A DNA stretch of 64,000 nucleotides from Anadara kagoshimensis (GCA_021292105.1 CM037862.1:29916169-29980168); one strand, 5' to 3'; positions 27,501 through 37,907 are shown, numbered from the stretch's first letter. Notes: generated from the sequence alone by a model not told the origin. Numbers and translations are program-made.

Positions 27501-30500
27501 AAAGAACTGCAGACAAGTAATGAAATCTTTGTTTAAGTCATTTTTATATATAAGCATCCATACAGACATGCAAATAAAATTCAATTATGACAGTCCCATG
27601 TAGAAAACTAAAATTAAAGATTGATTAATCATTTCAAAGGAGTCATGGTTTGAAAAATTAAAATGTAAATTACAGAAATGGAAAAGCTGTTTTTGATTAT
27701 ACAAACTGACAATCTCAATTTGTAGAAATAAAATGTATATTATTGAAATGGAGAAGCTAAGTTTTTAGTTACCAGTACATGTAGGCCTGATAATCTTGAA
27801 ACTAGGATAGTTTACAAACAGACATACATTTTGATATTTTGGAATTCCAATTTTTAATTTTCAGCATGGAACTGTCATCATTGCCATGATGAACTTGCAA
27901 AGCTTATGAATTGTTGCAATATGTTCTAAGGATTACAACTTACCTAAATTCAAATATTATCCAACAAAAATTTATCATACTGTATATCATTTTATTTATT
28001 TTATTTTCGTGAGTAGAAAACATTATGTCATGGCCATTCAGGTTTTTATTCATGAGTAGATGAATTCTGTTTTTTAAAGGACAGTAAAACCTTGATTTGT
28101 TGCCACCATTTGTTCTGTTAATTGAAGGAGGCTGATTAAACTTTAAAAGAAATGGAATTGCAAAGTTCACAATACTATGTTGAAATGTGAAGTGGCAAAA
28201 TTAACTCAGACCATTATAATGAGGTTTTACTGTATGTGAAAACCAGGGAATCTAACATGGACTTTTTTTACTTATGGAGAAAACATCCAATAAATTCAAG
28301 AACCTTGTCAACAGGGCATACTAAACTACAATTGATAAATAGTACAATTTTGTAAGTCAAAGCTAAATAACATTGGGAGATGAATGATTTTTCTGGTATA
28401 CACATCTATGTATATAAAAATTTCCTCATTTCTTACACATCATATTTAATTAACATGTTATACAAATTACAACAATTAACTGTCCCTATTCTTCATAACA
28501 AATTTACTTTTGATGTCCATAATGATGAGAAAAAAGTGGAAAAAATACGAATGAAATTGAAATAATGAAGTCATGAAAAAATATTCAAATTAGAAAGATA
28601 TGAAGCTTTATAAAACGAAACAAAGAATCAAAATAGTTCATAAAATAAATAAATGGAAAAAATTATGATACAATATGAAGTTTTGTTCTGAAGTGTACAT
28701 AAAAAACATGGAATTGAAATATGGTTTTAAGGTTGCAAATAAAATGCTCCCTTCATGCAAGCATGGTCTCTAAACTACATACATATGATCACAACTCGGA
28801 ACAGGAATAGGACCAACATGGGAGGACCAAACATGGCAAAGAATCAAGAAAAAGGGTTTTCACGCAATGTAATACATACTAGTACATTCTATGAAAATTT
28901 GAGATGGAATCTGTTGGGAAAAGTAGAGGGGCACATAAAACAACACTTTTGAAGGTTGGACGAATCACAAATACAAGTGGAATGAAAAATTGAGGACCTA
29001 GTTTTTTTCTTGTCCAGCAGTTTTCCAAAATAACAAATCGACAGAATGCATAAAATTTACGATTTGACATTGACAAAATACAACAAGACAATAATTCAAT
29101 TTTCACAATTGAAACAAAACACATTAAAACATGGCAATTTACATGAAAATAAAACATTTACTAAGATAAAAACTGTTTAAAAATAATCAACTTTTAACAT
29201 TGAAAATAGTGGTGGCAAAATGCTAAAAACAAATTATCATTCTACTTTCACTTTCTCAGAGACAACTTAAAATGATTTTATGATCTCAAATACATTGTAT
29301 ACCTGTATTTTTATTTAAACAGAATTTTACTTGAATAAAGAAACTAAGGCCTTAAGTCCTAAAAGAGATCATCTATGAAGATATGAATTCAATCATTCAA
29401 TTTTAAGCATCTACTAAAATGCAGAAAGCTAATTTGAAATTGCAAATTTAATTTGAAAAATTTTCAGCAGAATTTGGCCTTAATTGTTAATTAAATACGA
29501 ATTTTCATTATAAATTTAGCAACATTTTGCTGCACACTAATATGCCAATAAAAATCATTGAAATGAATTTATTTATTTCAAAAGAGTACATGGAAAAAAA
29601 TATGACCATCCATATGCAAAAAGGACCCTTAGGTAAAAATTTCAGGATTTCAGTTTTTGTTATGTTTTAAAAGTTACAACATTGGGTTATGCAAAAATAA
29701 TCTTCAAAGTGAAATCAACCCAGTAATTGTAGCAACAGGGTCCTTTTCACTTACAGATCGTCATATGTAATATATTTTGAGAACATAAAGCCATTTAACA
29801 TGTTAAAATGCAAAATGTAATTAAATTAAAATTCAAAAGTAAGCTTTTCAAAGTTCAAACTAAGATTCCATTTTTTTTTCATTGTTTGTTGTTGTTAATA
29901 AAATGAAATATTATATGCTGAATGAGTAGCATATGTCTGAAGCTTTAAAAATAAAATTCAAAAATACATTCCAGGATTCTTTTAAAAAACAAATTTACAG
30001 AAAAAAAGCAAAATTTCTGATGCAAGCCAAAAGCAATGCACCAATCAACCATATAAGTTAATAAACATGGCATTTAATATTATACAGATGAAAATGTTAA
30101 TTATCACGGTAATTAATACTGAATCAAAGAATTTTGTACATGTATATAATTGTAAGAAATGAAACTCCTAGAAATGAAATTACATTGTATTAAAATCAGA
30201 AGTTCAAATATCTGTATACACATGTATTTATACAGAAAAAGTTTAAAATAACTTGAACAAATATAATGCATTTAATAATTATTTCCAATAAACACTGATA
30301 AACTGAAATAAAATATATATCAACTAAAAAGATGAAAAGTGTTTAACCAGAGGAATGCAAAATTACTGCAAATTGCTGTTTATTTTTTTTTATTTATTTT
30401 TTTTAAAATCAGTCTAAAAATAGGTAAATATTCCTAATAATTTCAGAGAATTTTAATAACACCATTGCCTATTAAATGCTTGTAAATATTAACAGGGGTC

Positions 30501-33500
30501 ACATATATTATACATACTGTACATGCTTCGACCAGTCTCTCACGTCCCATCCAGGGTAATATCCTTGTATCAGACAAAATGGCGGCACTTTATGGAAACA
30601 CCGCTGATGAAATCGTATCCCACACGTTTGACATCGTAGACTTTGAAACAGTGACTTTCCACAGCCATCACAGAATGTTAAAAGTAAGAATGTTTTTCTA
30701 ACCTAAAATATAGGTAAATATTAATATTTTTGCGAGGTAACAAATTTTATTTTTTCACCCCGTCTTTGACCAATAAATTTTGAAATCCACAGGTCCAGAA
30801 TCTGTGGTTCACTTCTAAATTCATATAAACTTATGCATTTATTTATCCTATAACTGAAGGATGGTATTATATTATTGCAGTTATTGGTAATGAAAAACAG
30901 TAAAACTTTTAATTCATCACTATTGTTTGTTTGCTCAGATTTTCAGAGTGCCAAAAAAAAAATACCATAACCTTCGGCAAGTAAACTGACACTCTCACAT
31001 TAGGATCTGTCAGAGTAGGATTCAAACTTAGACATTGAGAGGCACTGTGATCGGTAAGCATATGATTTATACCACTCTGCCACAAAGATCCTAAAAATAC
31101 ATGTGGAATTTTTTGCCGAGGTACAAAATGACATACATACATCAACTTCTTTCTGAATATTTTCCAAAATTAAACTGTTTATTACTATTATTATGTTTAT
31201 TACAGGCCAAGTACTTACAATATTATGTGTTAATGAGCGTGTACCAGCAAGCTGGACTCGTAACTCTCTTCCAACTAAATTTGCCATATCTATATCCCAT
31301 GATATTGGTAATCTACAAAACAAGAAAAACACACATCATAAGGAACCTATCTGATGTCACATGACAACCAATTCTCATTTCAAACTAGTGTAATAGCAAT
31401 GTTTAATCTAGGATGATTTTTGAGACCATTTACAAAAATTTTGCCTAAAACTCCATAACATCAATATTTTTTGCATTCATGTCATGTTAAATATGATCCA
31501 CTAAGGTTTTACCAATGGAACCATTTGGCAAAATTAGGGGTCAATGGACCCCTTTTAAAATAAACACTGAAAATATTCTGACTACCAGTATACTAGTATC
31601 ATTTTGGTTACAATAGTTTAAAGTATGATAGTGATATCAATGTCTTATATTGTTACACATGAATGTTGAATCTTTATTTGTATATTACATAATATCTTAC
31701 TTAGTTTTGTTATCAAACACTTCACAGTTTTCTGGGTCCAGCTCTCGGAGGAACATAGCCTTCTTCAAGCCATCTTTTAATACTTTCCCATGTTCAATTC
31801 TAACCTATTAAAACAGACACATAATACATTATGCTACAAAATGAACAGACAGAAGGACAGATTGGATTGGAACTATGGTACAGATTACTCTAAACATTTA
31901 AATACAGTCTACATATCTACAGGTCTAAATATCTTGTATTTTTTTAACCTTTTGCTGACAGATAACCAAAAACAAACATACTAATCCATGTCCGAATCAC
32001 AATTCAGAGGCAAAGTAAAAACTTTGGAACTGACAAGTTAGGTTAGACATGTAGACTTCCATCAGGGAAGTGAGACCGGGTGCTATGGAAGGGTAGGCAC
32101 CTCATGTTTAGGAGGTAAATTATGATTAGAACTCAAATTAGAGGGAATATCCAAAATATCAAACATGCAATTATTATTTATAAATATATAGATAGCATGC
32201 TTATTGCAAATTATTAACACTTAGTCAGAAAAAAGAGACCATATGATGGCATATCATCAAAAGTGTGCCCCTAGGCAGAGCAAAATATGACCATTTACAT
32301 TTTTGCTATTAAAGTGTTGGTAAAGACAACACAAAAATCTCACAAAATATAATTTAAATGTCAAAGGGGCCCAACTTATCTCCTCTTCTTTTGCACACAA
32401 TTTCATATTCTGGTAGTCATGCATATCAAGTTTTGTAAAAATATCTTAAATGGTGTGAAAGAAGTAGACCAGACAAACAATTACGGATGGACAATGCCCT
32501 ACCATGTTTCTACAAAAGGAACATATATATAAAAAACATGATGGCATATAACAAAATTACTGCAACTTAAAACTTGTATAAACTTACTGTTGTAATTTGT
32601 TCATTAGGGAGGAATGCTTTAACAGTTTGCTGAACATTATTTGTCGTAGTTGTATGATGATGTGGTGTGGTACTCTGTTGTGGAGGCGGTGCTTCTTTTT
32701 CTGTCGGAATGGAATTTGGTGGCGACTCTCGATCATCTATCTGTTCTAGACTTGTCATCAACTGAGATTCATTCTCTTGGAGTTCGTGTATTTTATTTGC
32801 TAGCTCTTCATACTCCTGTAAATCAATATTAACCACAATTATTTTCATTACTCCCTCATCTACACAGGTAAAACCAAAGAGTTATAACTCAAATGGAATG
32901 CCATTTTAAAAATCACCAAAACAACCATTAAATGGGAAATCTGTGTTTTCCCAGCCACATGCAAAATACTAATAGCCAATGGCACATCTACTTCACCTAG
33001 ATATTGTTCGTCGTGCAAAGTTTCATAAAGCTCTGTTAAAAAGGTTTTTTTAAGAAAAGTGGCAAAAAAATGTTGGCATAAGAAATGGAGTAATTAAAAC
33101 TCTACACCCCCCCCCCCCCCCCCCCTCCTTCATTTGGGGGACATTACTATAGTGATGTCCAATTGGACAAAAATTGACAATCGATAATCTAAGAGACATA
33201 ATCAATGAAATAATAATCAGAATCAGAATTATTTTTATTATTTTCACATATTTTCGCATTAGTTTAACCAATTATTACAGAAATGGACCGAAATCATAAT
33301 TCAATACACATGTAAAATTTGCTGTTTAAACTCTGGAATTTACTAGAAACAAATGTCAGATTTTCTATCAACATGTTAATATGTATACATGTACTCTTTA
33401 AGACAATCACAATAATATGAAAACAAGTGACATCCATCTTTCCTGCTGTAAAAATGTGGTTTCACATTATATATCAAGCTAACTCTCATCAGATTATTTG

Positions 33501-36500
33501 TACAATCTAAACGACCTAATATGAAAAAGGGTTATCACTTGAAAAAACAACTTTATAAAAAGGAGACATACTGTATTTCAAAATAAACAGCATTTTCACT
33601 CCTCTGAAGATGCCTGGTTTGCCCAAAAATCAAATACAAGACATTAAACATTTACAAACCTGAACATATAAAGGATCTGGATTTCTCTGTGTTCCAAATT
33701 TGGCATTCAATGATTCTATTTTCTGTTGTGTAAGTTGAATCAGCTTTTGGATGTTATTTATCTGAAAAATACAAATAAAATAGTTAAGGACAGGGCTTGA
33801 AAGTTCAACTGATCCACGTGTAATGGATCAATTAGCTCCAACAGACAAGTAAAAGTTAAGAACCACATTTATTCCATGAACCTGGACCATGAATTTTTCC
33901 CACCTATCAACCAAATGGACCATTAAAATTTGAGAACAGAGCTAGAAAATTACAAAGGTCTCAGTCATAACAGTGCTTCCAGTAATCTTGAAACTCGAGA
34001 TATTTTGCTCTTGAATTTTCACTTTGATGCAGTTGTTTTCCGTGTCAATGTTCAACTTTATGAAATTTAACAGACTTTCACTTCTCTAAATCGACCATTT
34101 ATCCAAAAAGTTTAAACATCAAAAGGAGATCTTACAGCTGACACAAACTTGACTGTTAGTTATAGAATTTTTAAAAGGGTCATTTTCAAACTTTCCTCTA
34201 AAACACACAAACATCAACATTTTTGCATTCATGTACTGGTAATATTAGTTACACAGTGTGTTGGTGACCTAATATGGTTTATACAGGGTCAGTAAATTCC
34301 ATATCCGACGAGGGCGAATTCATATCTATCCTTAGACCAGTACATTTTTCCAGCAATTGACTCAATTGACTAGTATCAGTTAAAGACATGGTTCGAAAAT
34401 TACTAGGGTGCCAAGTTTATCAGACTTATACCGGTAATTGAATCATGCACATTATGCCTTTCTGTCACAAACATTATTTTGAAAATTTGCTGTTAAGCAT
34501 TCAGAATTTTACTAAGTGTCAGATAAATTCTGAATGATGTTCTGAGTGCTTCTGTGGTAAAACTGAAAGTCTGATAGACAAGCATGTCCAAGAATATTAA
34601 ACAAACTGTCAAAATGTTTCACTTTCTTAAATCAGAAAAGGTTAAAACAACCGATACAAAAAATGCCAAAGATACCGAGAAGGCTATGGGTAAGACTGAG
34701 GATGAATTGGTTGCAGGTGAAAGTGTTTCTAAACCTCCCAAGCCAAAACTTAATTTAAGTAAAAATGAAATGATTAATAGAAAATCCAAAATTTGTGAAA
34801 AGCCCAAAAATTAATGAATTACAAATATCACAATAGTATCATTTATATGGAAGAGTCTACCGGTATATAATGTAATAAGTGATATATAAAGAAGGCTTTG
34901 ACAAATGAAAGCATGAATGCATGCATATGTAAGCAAAGTATTAATAGAATGCACAGCTTTTTAATGACCAAAGGGCCGCGAAAGGCAAAGCTTTCATTAT
35001 AGACAATGTGTGTATATAATTCTTAAATCAATCAAATTACAAAAAGTCCATTATTCAACATAACAATCCATAAATGGTGTAATAAAAAATCTGTTTCAAG
35101 TTCATGTGAATTTTCCCACAATATGTCGCCATATTGAAACTCAAACCAAACAGGATCTCGCGAGACCATTCTTTATTCCGGAGATCCAGCAACTGTTAAC
35201 AATGTAAAAACAGAAAATGTGTATGGTGTCTGTAACTAAAATTTTCCAAATATTTCGGAATATTTCCTAAAAAATATAGTAGAATAGAGTTTTGAAAGGT
35301 TTGACTTAGTATATAAGCTGCACTTGGTCTATGCTGACTTTTGTCTGCTGCGCTTTGTTAACAGTCACACCATCAGCCATATTACCCATTTGTGTAATTT
35401 AGACTCACATGTGTATATAAACATTCTGCCAAAAAATCCCTGACAGACTACACTTATAATTGTGGTGACTGTATTGAGTTAAATTGCTCAGTGCTCAGCA
35501 TTTTTTTCTCCAACTTGGACCCGAGGTGCCTATACAATTACAAAATTTATAGTTTTGTAATCAGTCGATTCAGTGGTTCTCATTGTCCAATCCTGAATTG
35601 AACACAAATGTTGGTGGGAACATCATGGCCAAAGCCTTACAAAGGCTTGGGACATAATTGTTTAAGAAATGGGGTAGAAGTGGTGACATGATGAATTTTA
35701 TGTGAAAAGATCAGTAATCAAACTTAAAATCATTTTCATCAATGCATCTCATATCACATGGCTTCCATGACATGCTAATGCAACACTCTTCGTTATGATG
35801 CCTTGTCTACCATAGGCAATGCGATTAATCTTATTATTTCCAGTAATAATTTCCAGTAATAGTTGTGAAACTGAATTTAATATTCTCTATCTTCAAGAGC
35901 TAAATTGGATATACTGATTTATAATGCAAGAAACTGTTTTATGTAGAAAATTATCAAATTTTTGTCTAAGGAAGCAGGTAGTCAACTCCATCAAGGACTT
36001 TTAAAGCCTGTCCATCCACCAATAAAGGCATCAAACAGCATTATTGGACAATACATTTAGTGCTTAATGGGATGTATGACAAAGTCAGACAGCATCCGTT
36101 ACATTCTCTTTACACTACTGATTTTTTTTCTAAAGAAACACCAAGGAGGTAATTTTCATGCGATTAAATCCATGCCTATTCAAAAAGATTTTTACTCAAC
36201 TACTTTCAATTTCTACATGACTTTGATGAAGAATCACATTTTGTTTGAAGTCCACATCTTATTAACTGCCTTGTTTCCTGATCACGACTGATGGTTCACT
36301 TGTTTTGTTTATCAGGGCATGTGCACATATTTTTGTAGGGGATGTTGAACATCGATGTGTTGTGGAAGTTGACCTAGTGCAGATACAAGATGAGGACATT
36401 ACTAGGCATGAAACAAGTTTTATATTTAAGACATCACCTGTCACCCCGTCAACTGTCATTTTCAATTACTGTCGTTTTAGAAACTGTCAACTTCATCCAT

Positions 36501-36691
36501 GTTTTTATCAAGATAGAACGATGCACGATCGAAAACATGGGAAGTTCTGTCCACAAATTTAGTCCTAAAGGATTCATTCGTGTGTTTACCTGATCCCTTA
36601 GATTTGCCGCTTCAAATGCATCATCGTTTGGTGAAATTGTGGGGCCTTCTGTGATGTCCCCATTCATTGTTGGTTTATGCACGACGGCCAT
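12335..36691 (-). CDS. Braf: B-Raf-type serine/threonine kinase gene, complete coding span
   Basis: Raf kinase: binds Ras-GTP at the membrane and phosphorylates MEK in the ERK cascade. Coding exons (minus): 36590-36691, 33660-33761, 32588-32815, 31701-31804, 31219-31312, 30518-30702, then 25650-25836 or 24925-25009, 21947-21971, 21189-21278, 18158-18291, 17064-17260, 16351-16527, 15891-15937, 15345-15463, 14092-14223, 13290-13424, 12335-12514. All junctions are GT-AG and in phase. Predicted 745 aa (first alternative exon) or 711 aa, near human BRAF (766). In the 745-aa form: BRS-like region 35-80, Ras-binding domain about 131-208, cysteine-rich C1 domain 208-253, 14-3-3 serine S317, acidic N-region 421-427, P-loop 441-446, ATP lysine K460, HRD 551-553, DFG 571-573, APE 598-600, C-terminal RSASEP 703-708. 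The SNED N-region and BRS exon favour B-Raf over Raf-1; invertebrates usually have a single Raf. Family call is very sure; the exact isoform set is inferred. Confidence 0.96.
13290..13424 (-). CDS. Braf: Raf exon 16, kinase C-lobe
   Basis: 45 codons: [20 protein letters not shown], and REHRPLFPQ near the end, the Raf version of the C-lobe arginine motif (human RDERPLFPQ). Acceptor GATTTCAG, donor CAG|GTAAAT. Confidence 0.97.
14092..14223 (-). CDS. Braf: Raf exon 15, APE motif and helix F
   Basis: 44 codons, phase 0: [20 protein letters not shown] followed by [23 protein letters not shown] and the conserved SDVYAFG aspartate are present. Acceptor TTTGCAG, donor CAG|GTAAGT. Confidence 0.97.
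15345..15463 (-). CDS. Braf: Raf exon 14, DFG and activation segment
   Basis: Contains [15 protein letters not shown] and RWSGSHQF...GSILWM. DFG and the TVK triplet (human T599-V600-K601) are intact; human S602 is threonine here. It covers the main mutation hotspot of human BRAF. Donor ATG|GTATGA in phase 0. Confidence 0.98.
15891..15937 (-). CDS. Braf: Raf exon 13, catalytic loop (47 nt)
   Basis: Short exon encoding [15 protein letters not shown], the HRD catalytic loop with the catalytic aspartate, lysine and (completed by the next exon) the metal-binding asparagine. One base enters from exon 12 and one leaves to exon 14. Acceptor GTTTCAG, donor AATA|GTATCC. Confidence 0.96.
16351..16527 (-). 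CDS. Braf: Raf exon 12, kinase hinge region
   Basis: Encodes [20 protein letters not shown], the hinge [15 protein letters not shown] and IARQTAQGM, the same order as human Raf ([26 protein letters not shown]). Phases agree on both sides. Acceptor TTTACAG, donor GGA|GTAAGT. Confidence 0.97.
17064..17260 (-). CDS. Braf: Raf exon 11, acidic N-region and kinase N-lobe
   Basis: Starts [20 protein letters not shown]; the SNED acidic N-region corresponds to human SSDD and marks constitutively primed B-Raf. It continues with the P-loop [10 protein letters not shown] and VAIK (ATP-anchoring lysine), then the start of helix C, KNEVAVL, with the salt-bridge glutamate. Ends two bases into a codon (TTA AG|GTAAGC). 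Confidence 0.97.
18158..18291 (-). CDS. Braf: Raf exon 10, Ser/Pro-rich hinge with tandem acceptor
   Basis: Contains [20 protein letters not shown] and [19 protein letters not shown], several Ser-Pro and Thr-Pro pairs typical of ERK feedback sites in the Raf hinge (inference). The acceptor is TTGCAGCAG, a NAGNAG tandem: using the second AG (start 18288) would remove one alanine. Donor AGA|GTAAGT, phase 0. Confidence 0.9.
18647..18740. repeat. Short tandem repeat, about 33-bp unit, three copies
   Basis: The phrase AGTTAAGTTATAATGTTGAC..AAGTTTTG is repeated three times in Raf intron 9. A separate exact 27-bp duplication (AATGTCTTTTGGATAGAAAA..) lies at 22121-22174. Confidence 0.85.
19212..19347. 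repeat. Long near-perfect hairpin within a dispersed repeat
   Basis: Arms 19212-19260 and 19298-19347 (TTATACAGGGCTTTGGCAGG and its complement) are nearly perfect, and the 37-base loop itself contains GTACCC/GGGTAC. The hairpin ends a repeat starting near 18950, related to 22425-22710, where only the right part remains. In Raf intron 9. Confidence 0.8.
21189..21278 (-). CDS. Braf: Raf exon 9, 90-nt possible cassette exon
   Basis: 90 nt in register with both neighbours; encodes [18 protein letters not shown] and a His-rich end. Because 90 is a multiple of three, and exon 8 also joins exon 10 in frame, skipping it is tolerated. It lies in the variable hinge between the CR2 motif and the kinase domain, where vertebrate BRAF also has alternative exons. 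Donor CAG|GTATTA is weaker than its neighbours. Confidence 0.75.
21947..21971 (-). CDS. Braf: Raf exon 8, 25-nt microexon
   Basis: Encodes EFAFKASQ plus one base, with a strong acceptor (TTTTCAG) and donor (AAG|GTGAGT). Its 25-nt length shifts the phase from 0 to 1, which is what the next exon needs, so it appears obligatory. No homology can be claimed for so short a piece; support comes from splice sites and phase. Confidence 0.7.
22425..22710. repeat. Diverged copy of the repeat at 18950-19347
   Basis: Shares ordered phrases with the earlier copy: GGGTACAT, AACTCATACATTGCGGAAATCTAG, CTTTGACTGGGTACATGG and CCCTGTAT. It is older or more diverged, and its hairpin arm is lost on one side. In Raf intron 7b/8-9 territory. 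Confidence 0.6.
24925..25009 (-). CDS. Braf: Raf exon 7b, variant 14-3-3 site (alternative exon)
   Basis: 85 nt: one leading base then 28 codons, ending GAG|GTACGT. It contains [16 protein letters not shown], again a CR2-like S-x-P-N-V motif and close to human RSSSAPNVHINTIE. The base context gives KSSSVP, with lysine where mode-1 14-3-3 sites have arginine. Placed after exon 7a it would read straight into a stop; placed after exon 6 it is in frame. A second acceptor six bases further in (start 25003) keeps the same phase. Confidence 0.8.
25650..25836 (-). CDS. Braf: Raf exon 7a, canonical 14-3-3 site (alternative exon)
   Basis: 187 nt: one leading base then 62 codons, ending GAG|GTATGT. It is rich in Ser, Thr, Pro and Asn and contains [14 protein letters not shown], matching the human B-Raf S365 region RDRSSSAPNVHI. 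RSTSAP is a full mode-1 14-3-3 motif (S317 here), the inhibitory CR2 phosphosite. It shares entry and exit phase with the next exon, so the frame admits one of the two. Confidence 0.92.
26700..26862 (-). repeat. SINE family 1 copy, minus strand
   Basis: On the minus strand it shows the A-box-like TGACTAAGTGGTCTAAAG and the B-box-like region around TGCCTAGGCTCAAATCCC, followed by body sequence. In a Raf intron. A shorter relative is at about 27108-27180. Confidence 0.65.
30518..30702 (-). CDS. Braf: Raf exon 6, cysteine-rich (C1) domain
   Basis: Encodes [20 protein letters not shown], then [14 protein letters not shown]. With the histidine from exon 5 the zinc ligands follow the Raf pattern H-x12-C-x2-C-x9-C-x2-C-x4-H-x2-C-x7-C with none missing. 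The domain binds phosphatidylserine and Ras and packs on the 14-3-3 dimer in the inactive state. The exon ends two bases into a codon (CA|GTATGT), which fixes the phase for the two alternative exons that follow. Confidence 0.96.
30950..31093 (-). repeat. SINE family 1 copy, minus strand
   Basis: Contains, on the minus strand, AGTGGTATAAATCATATGCT and AAGTTTGAATCCTACTC in the A- and B-box positions. It lies in the short Raf intron between exons 31219-31312 and 30518-30702. Confidence 0.6.
31219..31312 (-). CDS. Braf: Raf exon 5, end of Ras-binding domain and first C1 ligand
   Basis: Contains [18 protein letters not shown] (human IGWDTDISWLTGEELHVE) and ends LTHNI, whose histidine is the first zinc ligand of the cysteine-rich domain. 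One leading base completes the codon from exon 4; donor ATT|GTAAGT in phase 0. Confidence 0.95.
31701..31804 (-). CDS. Braf: Raf exon 4, Ras-binding domain helix
   Basis: Encodes [20 protein letters not shown] and onward. The [12 protein letters not shown] helix matches human DSLKKALMMRGL and keeps the lysines and arginine that contact Ras switch I. Ends two bases into a codon at AACTAA|GTAAGA. Confidence 0.95.
32005..32105 (+). repeat. Dispersed repeat shared with 61382-61475
   Basis: Both stretches contain GCAAAGNAAAAACTTTG followed by CTTCCATCAGGGAGTGAG and GGTGCT..GGAAGGGTA.GCAC. The LTR element inserted at the edge of the second copy. The family is not recognised. Confidence 0.6.
32588..32815 (-). 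CDS. Braf: Raf exon 3, linker and start of Ras-binding domain
   Basis: 76 codons, phase 0. It starts [13 protein letters not shown] (helical, acidic), runs through a low-complexity Pro/Gln/His/Thr stretch, and ends with [12 protein letters not shown], the first beta strand of the Ras-binding domain (human VRVFLPNKQRT). The His/Thr-rich linker is probably disordered. Confidence 0.93.
33660..33761 (-). CDS. Braf: Raf exon 2, BRS (B-Raf-specific) segment
   Basis: 34 codons in phase 0. Contains [20 protein letters not shown], which lines up with the human B-Raf stretch beginning [20 protein letters not shown]. This N-terminal helical region is found in B-Raf and not in Raf-1 and takes part in KSR/MEK-linked heterodimer selection. 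Its presence is the main reason for calling the gene B-Raf type. Acceptor TTTTCAG, donor CAG|GTTTGT. Confidence 0.93.
34584..34814 (+). other. Lys-rich open frame of 76 codons in Raf intron 1
   Basis: Plus strand, opposite to Raf. Starts [20 protein letters not shown]; Lys, Thr and Asn rich with [14 protein letters not shown] near the end. The composition is more protein-like than nearby random frames and resembles the N-terminus of some transposon-derived proteins, but no domain is seen and no splice sites tie it to other exons. It may be a gene relic or chance. Confidence 0.25.
35156..35165. promoter_or_regulatory. TCTCGCGAGA promoter motif in Raf intron 1
   Basis: Perfect 10-bp palindrome TCTCGCGAGA, in a local CG-containing patch unlike the surrounding AT-rich intron, with a GCCATATTG (YY1-like) sequence about 25 bp away. 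In animals this motif marks CpG-type promoters and is bound by BANP (earlier Kaiso). It may mark an internal promoter or an enhancer within intron 1. Confidence 0.35.
36590..36691 (-). CDS. Braf: Raf exon 1 (start codon)
   Basis: Encodes residues 1-34, beginning [17 protein letters not shown], and ends at a CAG|GTAAAC donor in phase 0. The ATG is the first in this frame, sits in a purine-rich context (ACAATATGG) and leads straight into the conserved exon 2. This N-terminal leader is poorly conserved in the family, so the start is chosen from frame and context, not homology. Confidence 0.85.
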
Positions 36692-36713
36692 ATTGTCTTT
36701 AGAGTAAAGACGT

Positions 36714-36721
36714 TCACGTGA
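36714..36721. promoter_or_regulatory. E-box palindrome TCACGTGA upstream of Raf start
   Basis: An 8-bp palindrome with a CACGTG core lies 23-30 bp upstream of the Raf ATG, and a second CACGTG is at 36948-36953. Such sites bind bHLH-zip factors (USF, Myc/Max, MITF/TFE class) and are common near animal promoters. The proximal promoter role is inferred from position only. Confidence 0.35.
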
Positions 36722-37377
36722 CCTACGAACATTATCACATAATCACGCGAGAGTTTGTTGACATAAATAACATGGCCCTTGGATTTCTGAGCGAATCAGT
36801 ATTGGTAACCAGTCCAACAGGTGTCGCTGATGACATTTGCGCGGGAAATATATTTTTCGCTAAATTAGTAAATTCGACAGAAATAATGTCGATGTCAGAA
36901 ATAAACCACCAGAAAATTGTCAGTTAAGTTAGTTTCATTTTTGGGACCACGTGACTTTAGTGTTGTACACAGTGAGAGTGACACGGCAAATAAATAATGT
37001 ACATTTATATATTCGGCAATATCATTATTCAAGGAGACTGGTTTACTTTATGATAAGTTTCACCCTTGTTCCGGAATCCTTTGTTTATATTTGTGATTTT
37101 GTATCATGTATGTTATCAAAATAAAATATTGTTTAAACTAAAATTAAAATACACATGAAACGAATAAAATAAATAAAAATAAGAAACGTAGAGAGCGCGT
37201 GAATAGTTTTATGTCAGTAGTACATGGAAAGTAAGGATCCGTATTTCTTGACAGATTCGCCAATTTCAGTAAATAATTGATTTTAAACGGTTATCATCTG
37301 TGGTTTGACTGGAACTGATGTAGATCACGGCTCATCTAGTTGGCCACTTTCAGCTTGAATTTTGAATGTCCAGGTGT

Positions 37378-37710
37378 AACTTGGGGTTTTACGTCCAAGT
37401 CAAGAATATTTCACTTATATTGAGACGTCATCCAGGTCACGGAAGGTACAGGAAATTATCCATGTGCAGTGCGCATACGACTATGCAGTGAGGGTTCTTT
37501 CAATATCGCGCCATGCCTACCATGACACAGAGCGTCGGTTTCAAGGTATCATCCGAAAGATCCATGACTTTCACTTCTTAGTGCAGAGCGTTCAGTGTGG
37601 AGGAACACCATTACCTATATTCAAGTATTAGGTTTAACATGACCGGTGTTCTAATCCACGACCTCCCATCAAGTTACTGAGCGACCAATAGATGTCTAGC
37701 TCAAATACGA
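37378..37710 (-). repeat. SINE family 2 copy, minus strand
   Basis: The plus strand starts with the inverted tail TTTTACGTCCAAGTCAAGAATATTTCACTTAT and ends near the inverted head (CACGACCTCCCATCA). Diverged. Lies between Raf and the coiled-coil gene. An even more decayed plus-strand relative may lie at about 17620-17815. Confidence 0.65.
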
Positions 37711-37907
37711 TTGTACTTTATACTATGTTTCCATTCCTGGTAGCCAAAATCGCCATTGGCTACTAATTTCTAAGGAATTCTTTCAAAAAGTAACCTATTT
37801 TAGCAAATTTGTGAAAAATTACTTTAAAAAGGACTATTTTCACAAATTTTGGAAATTTGGCTACTAATTATTTTAAATTTGTGGAAACCTAGCTTTATAT
37901 ATTTATA

